From NCBI RefSeq assembly GCF_000403355.2, contig NZ_KE159646.1, forward strand, positions 2,345,561 to 2,409,560: 64,000 nt of DNA, read 5' to 3'. Shown piece after piece: positions 36,439-45,098 of the stretch (position 1 is its first letter; every line of letters begins with the position of its first letter). The notes beneath the pieces are model-generated. The model saw only the letters and a program-made list of their open reading frames with translations. It did no database searches and had not been told where the DNA came from. The translations under genes were made by a program, and so were the position numbers. The stretch is from Adlercreutzia caecimuris B7. GTDB taxonomy: Bacteria > Actinomycetota > Coriobacteriia > Coriobacteriales > Eggerthellaceae.

Positions 36439-37737
36439 ATGACTGGTGATCTTCCTCCTCGCGATGAGTATATTCCTCGCATCGTGGACGCGCAGGTGCA
36501 ACGCTATCTCGAGGTTTTCGGCGCGGTGGAAGTGGCGGGAACTAAGTGGTGCGGCAAAACATGGACGGCTTGCCGTCATGGTGAAAGCGTGAGTTATGTG
36601 GATCAGGCGCTTGCGTTGGCCCAGTCCGATCCTCAGGCGATGCTGGCGGGCAAGCGGCCCCACGTTATTGACGAATGGCAGTTGGCTCCGCTTATTTGGA
36701 ATGCCGTGCGTCATGCGGTCGACCGCCAGCGAGGCTTGAGAGGCGCATGGCTGCTCACGGGCTCATCCACTCCTTTCAAAAAGGACGACGAGCGGGCTCG
36801 CGCCCTTCACAGTGGAGCGGGTCGGATCGGTCGCATTCGCATGCGCCCCATGACGCTCGCCGAGTCGGGCGATTCTACGGCGGCAATCTCTCTGGCGGCG
36901 CTCTTCGAAGGGGAATTCTCCCATGCGACAGTGCCCGGCGATGCGGCGTCTTTGGCTGCTGCGGTGTGTCGTGGCGGATGGCCCGAAGCTCTTGACCTCA
37001 CTCCGTCCCAGGCGCAGCTAACGGCGCGTGAATACCTCAACCTCATCTTCGATGAAAGCGTGCCGCGCCACGGCAAAGATGGGGAGGCGGCCCGAAGAAT
37101 CGCGCTTTCACTGGCGAGAAATTTGGGGCAGGCAGCCACCTATAAGACGATTCTGTCCGATATATCCGGCGGCGATGAGCCCCTTATGACTACGACGACA
37201 CTTGCAACCTACCTGGATTTGCTCAAGAGCCTGTACTTCGTGGAGGAAGTTCCCGGATGGGTGCCGGAGAAACGTTCGCCTAAGCGGCTGTCGGTAAAGC
37301 CGAAGCGCTATTTGGCCGATCCATCGTTGGCAGTGGCGTTGCTTGGCATGAACGAGCAGGCGCTTCTCGATGATTGGCAGACTTTCGGTCTCGTATTCGA
37401 GAACCTCTGCATGCGAGATCTCATGGTATATGCCGGAGCGCATCCCGATATCTCAGCTGTTCCCGTGCGATATTATCGTGACGACAGCGGCTTGGAAGCT
37501 GACGCTGTTGTGGAATTGGCGGATGGCCGATGGGCGGCTTTCGAATTCAAGCTCGGGGCAGCCAAAACCGATCAGGGCGTGGCCTCGTTGCGACGCCTTC
37601 GCGAGAAGGTGACCGCTAACGAAAAGGCTCGCACACGGCCGCCTGCGTTCATGGCCGTTGTTACGGGAACAGGTGAGTACGCCTATCAACCTGAAGAGGG
37701 CATCTACGTGATTCCACTGCGAGCTTTAGGGGCCTAG
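36439..37737 (+). CDS. DUF4143/AAA_14 ATPase
   Basis: 432 residues. N-terminal AAA_14-type ATPase with a Walker A variant GTKWCGKTW (about 33-41), Walker B-like VIDEWQLAP, and arginine finger GSSTP. The C-terminal DUF4143 domain, a restriction-endonuclease-like fold, carries the FEFKLG strand. Widespread in anaerobes, with an unknown role, often horizontally acquired and stand-alone. It sits after hypD with a 165-base AT-rich gap and is likely an insertion into this neighbourhood. Confidence 0.85.
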   Translation: MTGDLPPRDEYIPRIVDAQVQRYLEVFGAVEVAGTKWCGKTWTACRHGESVSYVDQALALAQSDPQAMLAGKRPHVIDEWQLAPLIWNAVRHAVDRQRGLRGAWLLTGSSTPFKKDDERARALHSGAGRIGRIRMRPMTLAESGDSTAAISLAALFEGEFSHATVPGDAASLAAAVCRGGWPEALDLTPSQAQLTAREYLNLIFDESVPRHGKDGEAARRIALSLARNLGQAATYKTILSDISGGDEPLMTTTTLATYLDLLKSLYFVEEVPGWVPEKRSPKRLSVKPKRYLADPSLAVALLGMNEQALLDDWQTFGLVFENLCMRDLMVYAGAHPDISAVPVRYYRDDSGLEADAVVELADGRWAAFEFKLGAAKTDQGVASLRRLREKVTANEKARTRPPAFMAVVTGTGEYAYQPEEGIYVIPLRALGA

Positions 37738-37742
37738 ACGCT

Positions 37743-38033
37743 ATGGCGTCCCATTACATGTACGTGCTGGAATGCGCGGATGGCTCGCTGTACACGGGTT
37801 ATGCGGTGGATGTGCAGGCGCGGCTCGCGGTGCACAATGCGGGCAAGGGCGCGAAGTACACCCGGGCTCGGCTGCCCGTGAGCCTGCTTGCCTATGCGGA
37901 GTTTTCCACCAAGCACGATGCCATGCATGCGGAATACGCCTTCAAGCAGCTGTCCCGCAACGAGAAGGACGCCCTGCTGGCTGTCGCCTCCCATTCCTCC
38001 TTCGAGGAGGCGCTGGAAGAGTTGCTCGGTTAG
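37743..38033 (+). CDS. GIY-YIG domain protein (UPF0213-like)
   Basis: 96 residues. [19 protein letters not shown] is the GIY-YIG core; the family Arg lies in KYTRARLPV, and the conserved Glu in the final helices ([13 protein letters not shown]). Small stand-alone members of this family are common in bacteria with unclear function, possibly in DNA repair. It starts 5 bases after the DUF4143 stop, so the two may be co-transcribed. Confidence 0.88.
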   Translation: MASHYMYVLECADGSLYTGYAVDVQARLAVHNAGKGAKYTRARLPVSLLAYAEFSTKHDAMHAEYAFKQLSRNEKDALLAVASHSSFEEALEELLG

Positions 38034-38171
38034 GGAAGGCTGCTCGCGGGATCTTCATCTGGTGCTGGCTGTCGGAAGGCTGTCTAATAGTTGAGGCCGA
38101 AGGCCCACAGTGGCACAACGTTGGCAAAGCTGTTGTAATGCGGCTGGGGCATCAGTGCTCGGAAACGGCAG

Positions 38172-38247
38172 CTGCACTCATTGAGTGCAGGTCGCCTTTT
38201 AACTCTTTTAGGTTGCTTTAAAAGTTTTAGGTCGCTTTAACTTTTTA
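38172..38247 (+). repeat. Hairpin followed by three imperfect repeats
   Basis: CTGCACTC/GAGTGCAG (38172-38190) is a perfect 8-bp stem. It is followed by three similar words: AGGTCGCCTTTTAACTCTTTT, AGGTTGCTTTAAAAGTTTT and AGGTCGCTTTAACTTTTT (38189-38247). Each ends in a T run, so the block may act as a multiple terminator for the upstream genes. The rest of the gap 38034-38314 is featureless. Confidence 0.5.
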
Positions 38248-38253
38248 GCGAAG

Positions 38254-38281
38254 AAAGGCCTCCCAGTTGCGGGAGGCCTTT
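38254..38281. terminator. Bidirectional terminator
   Basis: AAAGGCCTCCC and GGGAGGCCTTT pair over 11 bp with an A run on one side and a T run on the other. It serves the GIY-YIG gene and the convergent YqeY gene. Confidence 0.85.
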
Positions 38282-38314
38282 TGGCTCGTGCGCGGGGTGC
38301 TTTGCCGGCTGCTG

Positions 38315-38758
38315 CTAGCTCAGCTTGCTGCCGAGCTCCTTGGCGGCGGCTGCCTTGTCGAAGTTGCCGCCGGTGCGCTTCGTGAGCTCGCCCATCACGC
38401 GGCCCATGTCCTTCTTGGTGGCAGCCCCGGTGTCGGCCAGCACCGCGTCGATGAGCGCGATCAGCTCCTCGCCCTCCACCTGCTTCGGCAGATAGCCTTC
38501 CAGGATGGCCACCTGCTCGGTGAGGGTGTCGGTGCGCTCTTGGTTGTTCCCCGCTTTGATGGAGCCGTCGAGCGTCTCCTTCGTCTGCTTGATGACGCGC
38601 TTGAGCATGGCGTCCACGTCGGCCTCGGTTACCTCGCGCCGCTCGTTCACCTCGATGGCCTTCAACTCGGTGTGCACCTGGCGCAGAATGTCGCGGCGAT
38701 GGTTGTCGCGCGCCTTCATGGCCGCCTTGATCTCGTCTTGCAGCTGTTGATATTCCAT
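38315..38758 (-). CDS. GatB/YqeY domain protein
   Basis: 147 residues, helical, starting MEYQQLQDEIKAAMKARDN, with typical YqeY segments IKQTKETLDGSIKAGN and LEGYLPKQVEGEELIALID. The family resembles the tRNA-binding end of GatB; its exact role is unsettled. AAAGGACG precedes ATG 38758. It ends 47 bases downstream of the permease gene on the same strand. Confidence 0.9.
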   Translation of the reverse strand: MEYQQLQDEIKAAMKARDNHRRDILRQVHTELKAIEVNERREVTEADVDAMLKRVIKQTKETLDGSIKAGNNQERTDTLTEQVAILEGYLPKQVEGEELIALIDAVLADTGAATKKDMGRVMGELTKRTGGNFDKAAAAKELGSKLS

Positions 38759-38804
38759 GCTCGTCCTTTCGGCTGCGGAAGCTTCAGACTCCATCATAGC
38801 GCTT

Positions 38805-41012
38805 TTACCCCTCGGTGAGGGCGGTTTTCGCGATGCCGCGGGCGGCCAGGTAGGTGACGAGCATATAGCCGCCGTAGATGACGATGGTAAGCCCCGCGGC
38901 CATCATGATGGGAGTGAAGGTGTTCACGCCGATGGCATCGAACATGGAATCGGACAGCACGCCGATGGCGCAGGCCGCGTGGCACACCGCCAGCGCCAGC
39001 GGTACGAGGAAGTACACGAGCACCTGGATCAGAAGCGAGCGGTAGATCATGCCCGCATCGCAGCCGAGCTTGCTCAGGATGCGGTAGCGCGGCGCCGAGT
39101 CTGAGGCCTGACTCAGCTGTTGGATGGCCAGGATGGCTGCGGTGGACACGAGGAAGATGAAGCCGATGTAGAGCGCCAGGTAGGTGATCATGAGTCGCAT
39201 GCCGGCCGACTGGTCGGTCATCTCGTGGGCTGTGATGATGCGCGTGACCGGCCACAGCAGGTTCGCGTAGGCGTTGCCGGCGCCGCTGCGCCCCTGCTCG
39301 AAGCCGCCCATATCCGAAGGCTGCGTGGCGGCTACGATATCTCCCAGGGCCGTATCGTTCTCGGCAGCGGTCTTGCCGTTGTCGGCGTACATCACGTTCA
39401 GCGTTTGGGTCGTGGGAATGAGTCCCTCGGCACCCAGGGCCTCCACAGCCTCATCGGGCACCACGAAGATAAGCGCGGTGGCGGCCATGGCGTTGTCTTC
39501 CAGCTGGGTGTCGTAGATGGGGCCGGCCACGGTGAGCTCTTGGTCCGCCACGGTGATGGTCGGGGCCGCCTTCGCCACGGCCTCGGCCAAGGCATTGACG
39601 ATCTCCATGTTGTTCACCAGGCCGCAGGTGCCCGGCTCAAGATTCACGGCCGGCTGCCCCTGCAGGGTGCGGGCGGCGTTGAAGTCGGACAGCGACATCA
39701 CAGCCACGGCGGTATCTCGCACCTTGCCCAAGTCGTCGATGCGCATGGCCTCGGGGCTCGCCACGGTTTCGGCGGCATCGATGATCGGGTCGTAGGTCAT
39801 GTCGGGCAGCGACCACATGCTCACCTGGGCCCATGCGCCTATCGTCTCGGCCCACAGCTCGGGCGCGCCTGCTTCCAGAGCGGCGGCCATGTCCCAGTCG
39901 TATTCCTCGGCCAGGGCCAGCCGATCGGGGGCATCGGCCTCCATTTCGGCGCGGCGCTCGCGCTCGCCGGCCGACGAGCCCGTGGTGCCATCGGGGCCGT
40001 ACCATACCCCGGCGCTCAAGGTGGCCGAGTAGGGGTTGGCCTTCTCCACGCCGCCGACGAACACCTCCACGAACCCCATGCCCGACGAGAACACGGTAAT
40101 GGAGAAGAACAGCAGCACGCACACGGCCCACAGCGACAGAAACGCCGTGTTCACCTTGCTGGCAATCTGGCGCACGGTGAACAGGTTCAGCTTGCGCAGG
40201 TACACGCCGCGCAGGCGCGTGAGCACGGCGATGGCGAAGCCGGCCAGCGACCAGAAGAACATGAGCGAGCCCACAAGCATGGCGATGGTGGCGCGCACGA
40301 ACTCGGGCTGGTCCAGCATCACCAGGCCATTGGCGATGAGCTGCTGGTAGGCGTAGGCCAGCACGGCGATGGCCGCGACGAACACCACGAGGCACGCCCA
40401 CGGGTTGCGCACTCCGGCCCGCTCATTTCTCTCGCCGGCGCGGATGAGATCGATGAGCTTGCAGCGGCTCACGGTGAACGTGTTGAACAGGGCCACCACC
40501 ACATAGATGGCGGCGAAGCATGCCAGGGTGACCACGAGCGCGTCAGGCGAGAACACGAACTGGTAGTTGCTCATGGTGGTGCCGAACAGCGCCGCGGTGA
40601 AGAACGACAGCGCCTGGGACAGCAGCACGCCGCAGATAAGGCCCACGGCCAGCGAGATGAGGCCCACGAGCACCGTCTCGTACAGCACGATGCGCGACAC
40701 ATGGCCCGGCGTCATGCCCAGCACCAGGTAGGTGCCGAACTCGCGCTTGCGGCGCCGGATGAGGAACTGGTTCGCGTACAGGATGAGGAAGCCCAGCACG
40801 CAGGCCACCACGACCGAGAACATGCCGAGCAGCTGGGTGGTCGACTCGAAGACCGAAGCCGAGGCCGAGCTTTCCATGTCGAAGAGGATCTGCTGGCTGC
40901 CGATGGAGTTGAACGCGTAGAACACCGCCACGCCGAACAGAAGCGTGATGAAGTAGATGGCGTAGTCGCGCACCGACCGGCGGATGTTGCGCAGGGCGAG
41001 CTTAAGATACAT
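38805..41012 (-). CDS. BceB-like FtsX-family ABC permease
   Basis: 735 residues. N-terminal MYLKLALRNIRRSVRDYAIY is typical of BceB/YtrF-type permeases. About ten helices are arranged as one, a block of FtsX helices (about 55-330), a large extracytoplasmic domain of some 240 residues (about 345-590), and a final block of three. Such transporters remove or detoxify cell-wall-active peptides and signal to a partner kinase. ATG 41012 lies inside the last codons of the ATPase gene (11-base overlap); the longer frame to 41159 is an out-of-frame shadow. Confidence 0.88.
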   Translation of the reverse strand: MYLKLALRNIRRSVRDYAIYFITLLFGVAVFYAFNSIGSQQILFDMESSASASVFESTTQLLGMFSVVVACVLGFLILYANQFLIRRRKREFGTYLVLGMTPGHVSRIVLYETVLVGLISLAVGLICGVLLSQALSFFTAALFGTTMSNYQFVFSPDALVVTLACFAAIYVVVALFNTFTVSRCKLIDLIRAGERNERAGVRNPWACLVVFVAAIAVLAYAYQQLIANGLVMLDQPEFVRATIAMLVGSLMFFWSLAGFAIAVLTRLRGVYLRKLNLFTVRQIASKVNTAFLSLWAVCVLLFFSITVFSSGMGFVEVFVGGVEKANPYSATLSAGVWYGPDGTTGSSAGERERRAEMEADAPDRLALAEEYDWDMAAALEAGAPELWAETIGAWAQVSMWSLPDMTYDPIIDAAETVASPEAMRIDDLGKVRDTAVAVMSLSDFNAARTLQGQPAVNLEPGTCGLVNNMEIVNALAEAVAKAAPTITVADQELTVAGPIYDTQLEDNAMAATALIFVVPDEAVEALGAEGLIPTTQTLNVMYADNGKTAAENDTALGDIVAATQPSDMGGFEQGRSGAGNAYANLLWPVTRIITAHEMTDQSAGMRLMITYLALYIGFIFLVSTAAILAIQQLSQASDSAPRYRILSKLGCDAGMIYRSLLIQVLVYFLVPLALAVCHAACAIGVLSDSMFDAIGVNTFTPIMMAAGLTIVIYGGYMLVTYLAARGIAKTALTEG

Positions 41013-42009
41013 GGCCGGCCTCCCCGCCGAGGAAGGACACCACTTCCATGATGCGGGCGAAGAAGGCATCGCGGCTCTCGTCGCCCCGGCGCAGCTCGTT
41101 GAACACGGCGCCGTCCTTGATGAACAGCACGCGGTTGGTGTAGCTGGCGGCGAAGGCATCGTGGGTGACCATCATGATCGTGGCGCCCATCTGCGTGTTC
41201 ATCATCTCCATGATCTCGAGCATCACCGTGGCGGCGCGGGAGTCGAGCGCGCCGGTGGGCTCGTCGGCCAAGATGAGCTTCGGGTCGCACACCATGGCCC
41301 GGGCCGCGGCCACGCGCTGCTTCTGGCCGCCGGACATCTGGTAGGGGTACTTGGAAAGCACGCCGTCCACGCCGAGACGCGCGGCCATGGCGTTTACCTT
41401 GCCGGGAATGCTGCGCGCCGGCTCGCCCTTGATGGTGAGCGCGAGCGAGATGTTCTCGAAGCCGGTGAGGGTGTCCAGCAGGTTGGAGTCCTGGAAGATG
41501 AAACCCAAATCGTCGCGGCGGAACTTCGCCAGCTGGCGACGGGACATGCCGGTGATGTCGCGGCCGCCGACGATGATGTGGCCGCTCGTGACGGTGTCGA
41601 TGGTGGACACGCAGTTCAGCAGCGTGGTCTTGCCCGAGCCCGAGGGGCCCATGATGCCGACGAACTCGCCGGCGGCCACGTCGAAGGAGACGCCGGCCAG
41701 GGCATGGGTGACCGAGTCGCGGCTGCCGAAGACCTTCTCGATGGAACGCACCGACAGGATGGGGGAACCCGCAGGCCGCGGGGCCGCCGCATGGACACCG
41801 TGGGAAGCGGCGGCAGAGGCGCCGGCACCCTGGGCGACGCGGCCCGCGGCAGCCGAGGAGGCGCCGGGCGCGTAGGCATCGCGCGAGAAGGCGGCGGCCA
41901 GGCCGTCAAGGGCGCTGCGGTCGTCGGCCGAAAGCGGCAGGGGCGTGCCCGGATCGGTGGGGTTGGCGCCAAAGGCCGAGGGGGTGGGTTCGGTGTACAC
42001 TTCAGCCAT
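41002..42009 (-). CDS. BceA-like ABC transporter ATPase with N-terminal extension
   Basis: 335 residues. The MacB/LolD-type ATPase core begins near residue 85: Walker A GIMGPSGSGKTT, signature YQMSGGQKQRVAAARAM, Walker B LILADEPTGALD, switch VTHD. The first ~80 residues are an Ala/Pro-rich low-complexity extension not seen in usual BceA proteins. Its ATG overlaps the stop of a 33-codon peptide gene upstream (TAATG), and its end overlaps the permease start. Confidence 0.92.
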   Translation of the reverse strand: MAEVYTEPTPSAFGANPTDPGTPLPLSADDRSALDGLAAAFSRDAYAPGASSAAAGRVAQGAGASAAASHGVHAAAPRPAGSPILSVRSIEKVFGSRDSVTHALAGVSFDVAAGEFVGIMGPSGSGKTTLLNCVSTIDTVTSGHIIVGGRDITGMSRRQLAKFRRDDLGFIFQDSNLLDTLTGFENISLALTIKGEPARSIPGKVNAMAARLGVDGVLSKYPYQMSGGQKQRVAAARAMVCDPKLILADEPTGALDSRAATVMLEIMEMMNTQMGATIMMVTHDAFAASYTNRVLFIKDGAVFNELRRGDESRDAFFARIMEVVSFLGGEAGHVS

Positions 42010-42110
42010 TAGTGGTAGCTCCTCTCGGTCTTGGGCAGCTGGCGGGCGATGATGGCGCCCACCGCCCCGATGATAGCAACGGCAAGCATAATCTTCCCTG
42101 ACGTCTTCAC
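42009..42110 (-). CDS. Small membrane peptide (33 aa) leading the BceAB-like operon
   Basis: GTG 42110 has AGAAAGGACC upstream and opens VKTSGKIMLAVAIIGAVGAI followed by IARQLPKTERSYH: one hydrophobic helix and a basic tail. Its TAA shares an A with the ATPase ATG (TAATG), so translation is coupled. A longer frame to 42257 has no ribosome site. I do not recognise it; it may be a regulator or small subunit of the transporter, or a translational leader. Confidence 0.6.
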   Translation of the reverse strand: MKTSGKIMLAVAIIGAVGAIIARQLPKTERSYH

Positions 42111-42397
42111 AATGGTCCTTTCTCTCGAATGCGCGGCCCGCTCTCCATCCCGCCGGAGATGGCTTCGCGGTATTCCGATTCGCTCAAACAGTCCTCGCTT
42201 TGTGGAAATGTCCACTGGACATTTCCAGTCGCTGTGGAACTCGCTCGGTCGGAACACCCCGAACCCGTCTCCTACATTGCGTAGGCTGCGAGCACAATTC
42301 CATCCTAGGGAAAGGGGCGCGGCGGCTCCATCGATCGGGCTTACGCTTACCTTACGAACGTGTTAGGTAAGCTCGCCCGCACCATAGGTTCGGGCCC
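42111..42397. other. Intergenic region before the BceAB-like operon
   Basis: About 290 bases, no gene recognised. GTGGAAATGTCCA / TGGACATTTCCA (near 42199-42223) forms an imperfect dyad that could be the operator for the adjacent response regulator. Confidence 0.4.
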
Positions 42398-43492
42398 TTA
42401 CGCGCCGTAGAGTTCTTTGCGGGTGCGGTCGTGGGGGAAGGTGAGGATGACGCGGGTGCCGGTGCCCTCTTCGCTGGCCAGGCCTACGTGCAGGCCCATG
42501 GAGGCGCACAAGCTGGCCACCAGGTACAGCCCCATGCCCGTGGCCGATCCGTGGGCGCGGCCGACCTGGCCGGTGAAGCCGCGCTCGAAGACGCGGGGCA
42601 CGTCGGCGGCGGGAATGCCGCAGCCGTTGTCGCGCACCTCCAGCACCGTGCGGCCCCGCGGGGTGCCGGACTCTTCCTCGCGCGCGGTGAACTCGATGCT
42701 CGTAGCGCCGTATTTCGCGGCGTTCACCACCACCTGCCCCAAGATGAACACGAGCCACGGTTCATCGGCCAGCACCGTCATGGTCTCGGGAATGTTGAAC
42801 GTGGGGAGTGCCCCGCGTTCGATGAGGAAGCGCGTGTTGCGCTTGCACGCCTCGCGAGCTGCCTCGCCCAGGCTCATCTCGCGGATGGCATAGTCGCGCT
42901 CCACCGAGGTCGATCGAGCATAGTACAGCGCCTGGTCCACCTGAGCCTCGATGCGCTCGAGCTCGCGGGCGATTTTCGCCGACTGGGTGCTCGGCTCATT
43001 GGCGAGCATGAGCTTTATCGCGGCAATGGGCGTCTTCGTCTCGTGGATCCACAACTCGATGTAGCGACGGTAGGCCGCAGCGTCTTCCTGGAGCTTGTCG
43101 GTTTCCGCGGCGGCAAGCGAGCTGATGCGGGCCGCGGTTCCGTAGGCAATCTGCCCTTCCAGGAAGGCGGGTTCGGCGACGAGAGCCGGCAGTACGCGGG
43201 CTTGCCGCAGCGAGGCGAGCAACCCGCGCAACTCGTGGTAGAAGGCGGCTTTGCGGCGGTAGTCCAGAAAGCCGGCACCCACAGCCAGCAGGGTGAGGAT
43301 GTCGGCCGCCAGCAGCACGCCCGATGAGTTCACGCCGAGGGCGGGCAGGATGAGCACGAGGCTTACGAGGCTCAGCACCAGCGCCGCCAGCCCCAGCATG
43401 TTGTCGCGCACATAGGCGGCGGGCGTGAAGGCGGCGAGGTCTTCGATGGAGAAATCGTCGCCAGCGAGGGAGCAGAGGGGCGGCTGGCTCAT
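42398..43492 (-). CDS. BceS-like sensor histidine kinase
   Basis: 364 residues with two membrane helices close together (about 32-50 and 58-75) and almost no extracytoplasmic loop, the 'intramembrane-sensing' design of BceS-type kinases that read the state of a BceAB transporter. Phospho-acceptor His150 in LWIHETKTPIAAI, then HATPase_c with NAAKYGA, VRDNGCGIP and GSATGMGLYL. ATG 43492 overlaps the regulator stop (ATGA). Located next to the BceAB-like genes. Confidence 0.92.
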   Translation of the reverse strand: MSQPPLCSLAGDDFSIEDLAAFTPAAYVRDNMLGLAALVLSLVSLVLILPALGVNSSGVLLAADILTLLAVGAGFLDYRRKAAFYHELRGLLASLRQARVLPALVAEPAFLEGQIAYGTAARISSLAAAETDKLQEDAAAYRRYIELWIHETKTPIAAIKLMLANEPSTQSAKIARELERIEAQVDQALYYARSTSVERDYAIREMSLGEAAREACKRNTRFLIERGALPTFNIPETMTVLADEPWLVFILGQVVVNAAKYGATSIEFTAREEESGTPRGRTVLEVRDNGCGIPAADVPRVFERGFTGQVGRAHGSATGMGLYLVASLCASMGLHVGLASEEGTGTRVILTFPHDRTRKELYGA

Positions 43493-44163
43493 ACGGCGTA
43501 CCCCACGCCACGGCGCGTTACGAGGAAGTCGTCGGGCACGCCAAGGGAGGCCAGCGTCTTGCGCAGGCGATTCACATTCACGGTGAGGGTGTTGTCGTCG
43601 ATGAAGGCATCCGACTCCCACAGCGCGCACATAATCTCGCTGCGCGGCACCACGACGCCCGGATTCCGCATGAGCGTCTGCAGGATGCGCAACTCGTTGC
43701 GGGTAAGCTCGGCGGTGCGGTCGCCAAAGGAGACGGTGCCGGCGCCAATGTTCAAGGTGACGCCCTTGTGGCGCATCGTCATATCCGCCGCCGGTCCTGC
43801 GCTGCGCCGCAGCAGGGCCTGAATGTGGGCCAGCAGCACGGCAGGGCGGTAGGGTTTGGTCACGTAGTCGTCGGCCCCCAGGTTCATGGCCATCACTTCG
43901 TCGAACTCGCTTTCCGAGGAGGTGAGCATGAGAATGGGCACCGAGCTGTTCGCCCGAATGTCGCGGCAGATGGAATGGCCGTCGGCACCGGGCAGCTTCA
44001 GGTCGAGCACAATGCAGTCGGGCTCGGCGGCCAGGGCCCGGGCGGCGGTGTCGGCCCAACTTCCTTCGTAGGCTCCCACGGCAAAGCCGGAAAGTTCCAG
44101 CACGTGGGCCAGTTCCGTGCGCAGGGCCACGTCGTCTTCGATGATATAGATGCGCTGGGCCAT
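43489..44163 (-). CDS. BceR-like response regulator (OmpR family)
   Basis: 224 residues: receiver with IIEDD, Asp54 in IVLDLKLPG and VTKPYRP; C-terminal winged helix (LTRNELRILQTLMRNPGVVV... VNVNRLRKTLASLG). AAGGAGGAGG sits 6 bases before ATG 44163, deciding the start over the in-frame ATGs at 44178, 44193 and 44223. First gene of the regulator-kinase pair that probably controls the BceAB-like operon downstream. Confidence 0.93.
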   Translation of the reverse strand: MAQRIYIIEDDVALRTELAHVLELSGFAVGAYEGSWADTAARALAAEPDCIVLDLKLPGADGHSICRDIRANSSVPILMLTSSESEFDEVMAMNLGADDYVTKPYRPAVLLAHIQALLRRSAGPAADMTMRHKGVTLNIGAGTVSFGDRTAELTRNELRILQTLMRNPGVVVPRSEIMCALWESDAFIDDNTLTVNVNRLRKTLASLGVPDDFLVTRRGVGYAV

Positions 44164-44319
44164 GGCGGCCTCCTCCTTCATCTTGCTCCCCGGCATTTCA
44201 GGGGCGATTGCCAGCCTGCCCATTCTACCGCGATGCCCCTGTCGCGGGAACGGCGGCCGCGCACTCTTACAAGAGCGTAAGCGGCCTGCCGGCGATGTTG
44301 GTCGAGCCGACCCCTGTTT

Positions 44320-44443
44320 TTTGCACGAGGTTTGGAGTTATGAGCGTCTTCCAAAAGAAAAGGAGGACGGTTTTACTGAAATTCATTAAATTGTAGAGCC
44401 TCGAAGGGCTGTGAGACGCTCATAACTCCAAATCTTGCGCAAA
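44320..44443. repeat. 124-bp element with 30-bp inverted repeats
   Basis: 44320-44349 and 44414-44443 are inverted copies: a 20-base perfect core (TTTGGAGTTATGAGCGTCT with AGACGCTCATAACTCCAAA) flanked by imperfect matches, and weaker pairing continues outward into CCCCT/AGGGG. The 64-base middle is AT-rich and codes nothing. It could be a MITE, or a long mRNA hairpin. No clear target-site duplication is visible. Confidence 0.7.
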
Positions 44444-44606
44444 TAGGGGAAATCGCGTCAAACGAAGATGGTCATGGATTTCCTCCAAGGTCGAGCAAGT
44501 ATTAAGTTTTCGCGAGAATTGCTGAAAGTGGGGTAGTATGGTCAGCGCATTTTCAAGCAGCGGTGAGCGTCGTTGGCGGCGCCCCGCGAGGGGCGAAAGG
44601 ACATAT

Positions 44607-45098
44607 ATGAGAGAGATGCCCGCTAACCAGCTGAATCCGCGCATCAAGAACGTGTGGCGCATCAGCGATGCCATCTGGATTGCCATCGTGTTTCTGTGCT
44701 GCTTCGCGCCGTTTGCGATCATTGCGGCAGTTGAGCCGTCGGAGACCTGGGCGGGGTTCGTGGCCCTTATGGTGGCCGTGGTCTTCGCGGCGTTGTTCGT
44801 GTTCTTCGTCGTGGTGCTGCCGCCCATTCGCTATGCCCGCTGGCGCTACGAGCTGACCGACGACTACCTGGATATCGCCCGGGGCATCTTCTGGCGCAAG
44901 CGCTTCATCATCCCGTTCATTCGCGTGCAGAACACCGATACGCGCCAAGGACCGGTGCTGCGGGCCTTCGGGCTGTCCAGCGTCACCGTGGCCACGGCCG
45001 CCGGTGAGCACGAGATTCCCGGCCTGGGCAACGAAGAGGCCGACCTGCTGCGCGACCGCGCCGCCGAGCTGGCCCGTCTGGCCCGAGAGGATGTCTAA
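44607..45098 (+). CDS. Bacterial PH-domain membrane protein (DUF304, YdbS-like)
   Basis: 163 residues: two N-terminal helices (about 17-65), then a bPH2/DUF304 domain (WRYELTDDYLDIARGIFWRK... IPFIRVQNTDTRQGPVLRAF). YdbS-type proteins pair with larger YdbT-type partners, as here, and are linked to membrane stress resistance. ATG 44607 follows GAAAGGACAT; the frame from 44538 has no ribosome site. Confidence 0.88.
   Translation: MREMPANQLNPRIKNVWRISDAIWIAIVFLCCFAPFAIIAAVEPSETWAGFVALMVAVVFAALFVFFVVVLPPIRYARWRYELTDDYLDIARGIFWRKRFIIPFIRVQNTDTRQGPVLRAFGLSSVTVATAAGEHEIPGLGNEEADLLRDRAAELARLAREDV

Noticed and set aside
36439-37737. DUF4143 gene as the missing hypE
   Set aside because: It has an AAA_14 P-loop and a DUF4143 domain, and lacks the AIR-synthase fold and C-terminal Cys of HypE.
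39120-41051. A 643-codon plus-strand frame opposite the BceB-like permease
   Set aside because: Its product is a His/Gly/Gln-rich shadow without ribosome site, while the minus strand gives a clear FtsX-type permease.
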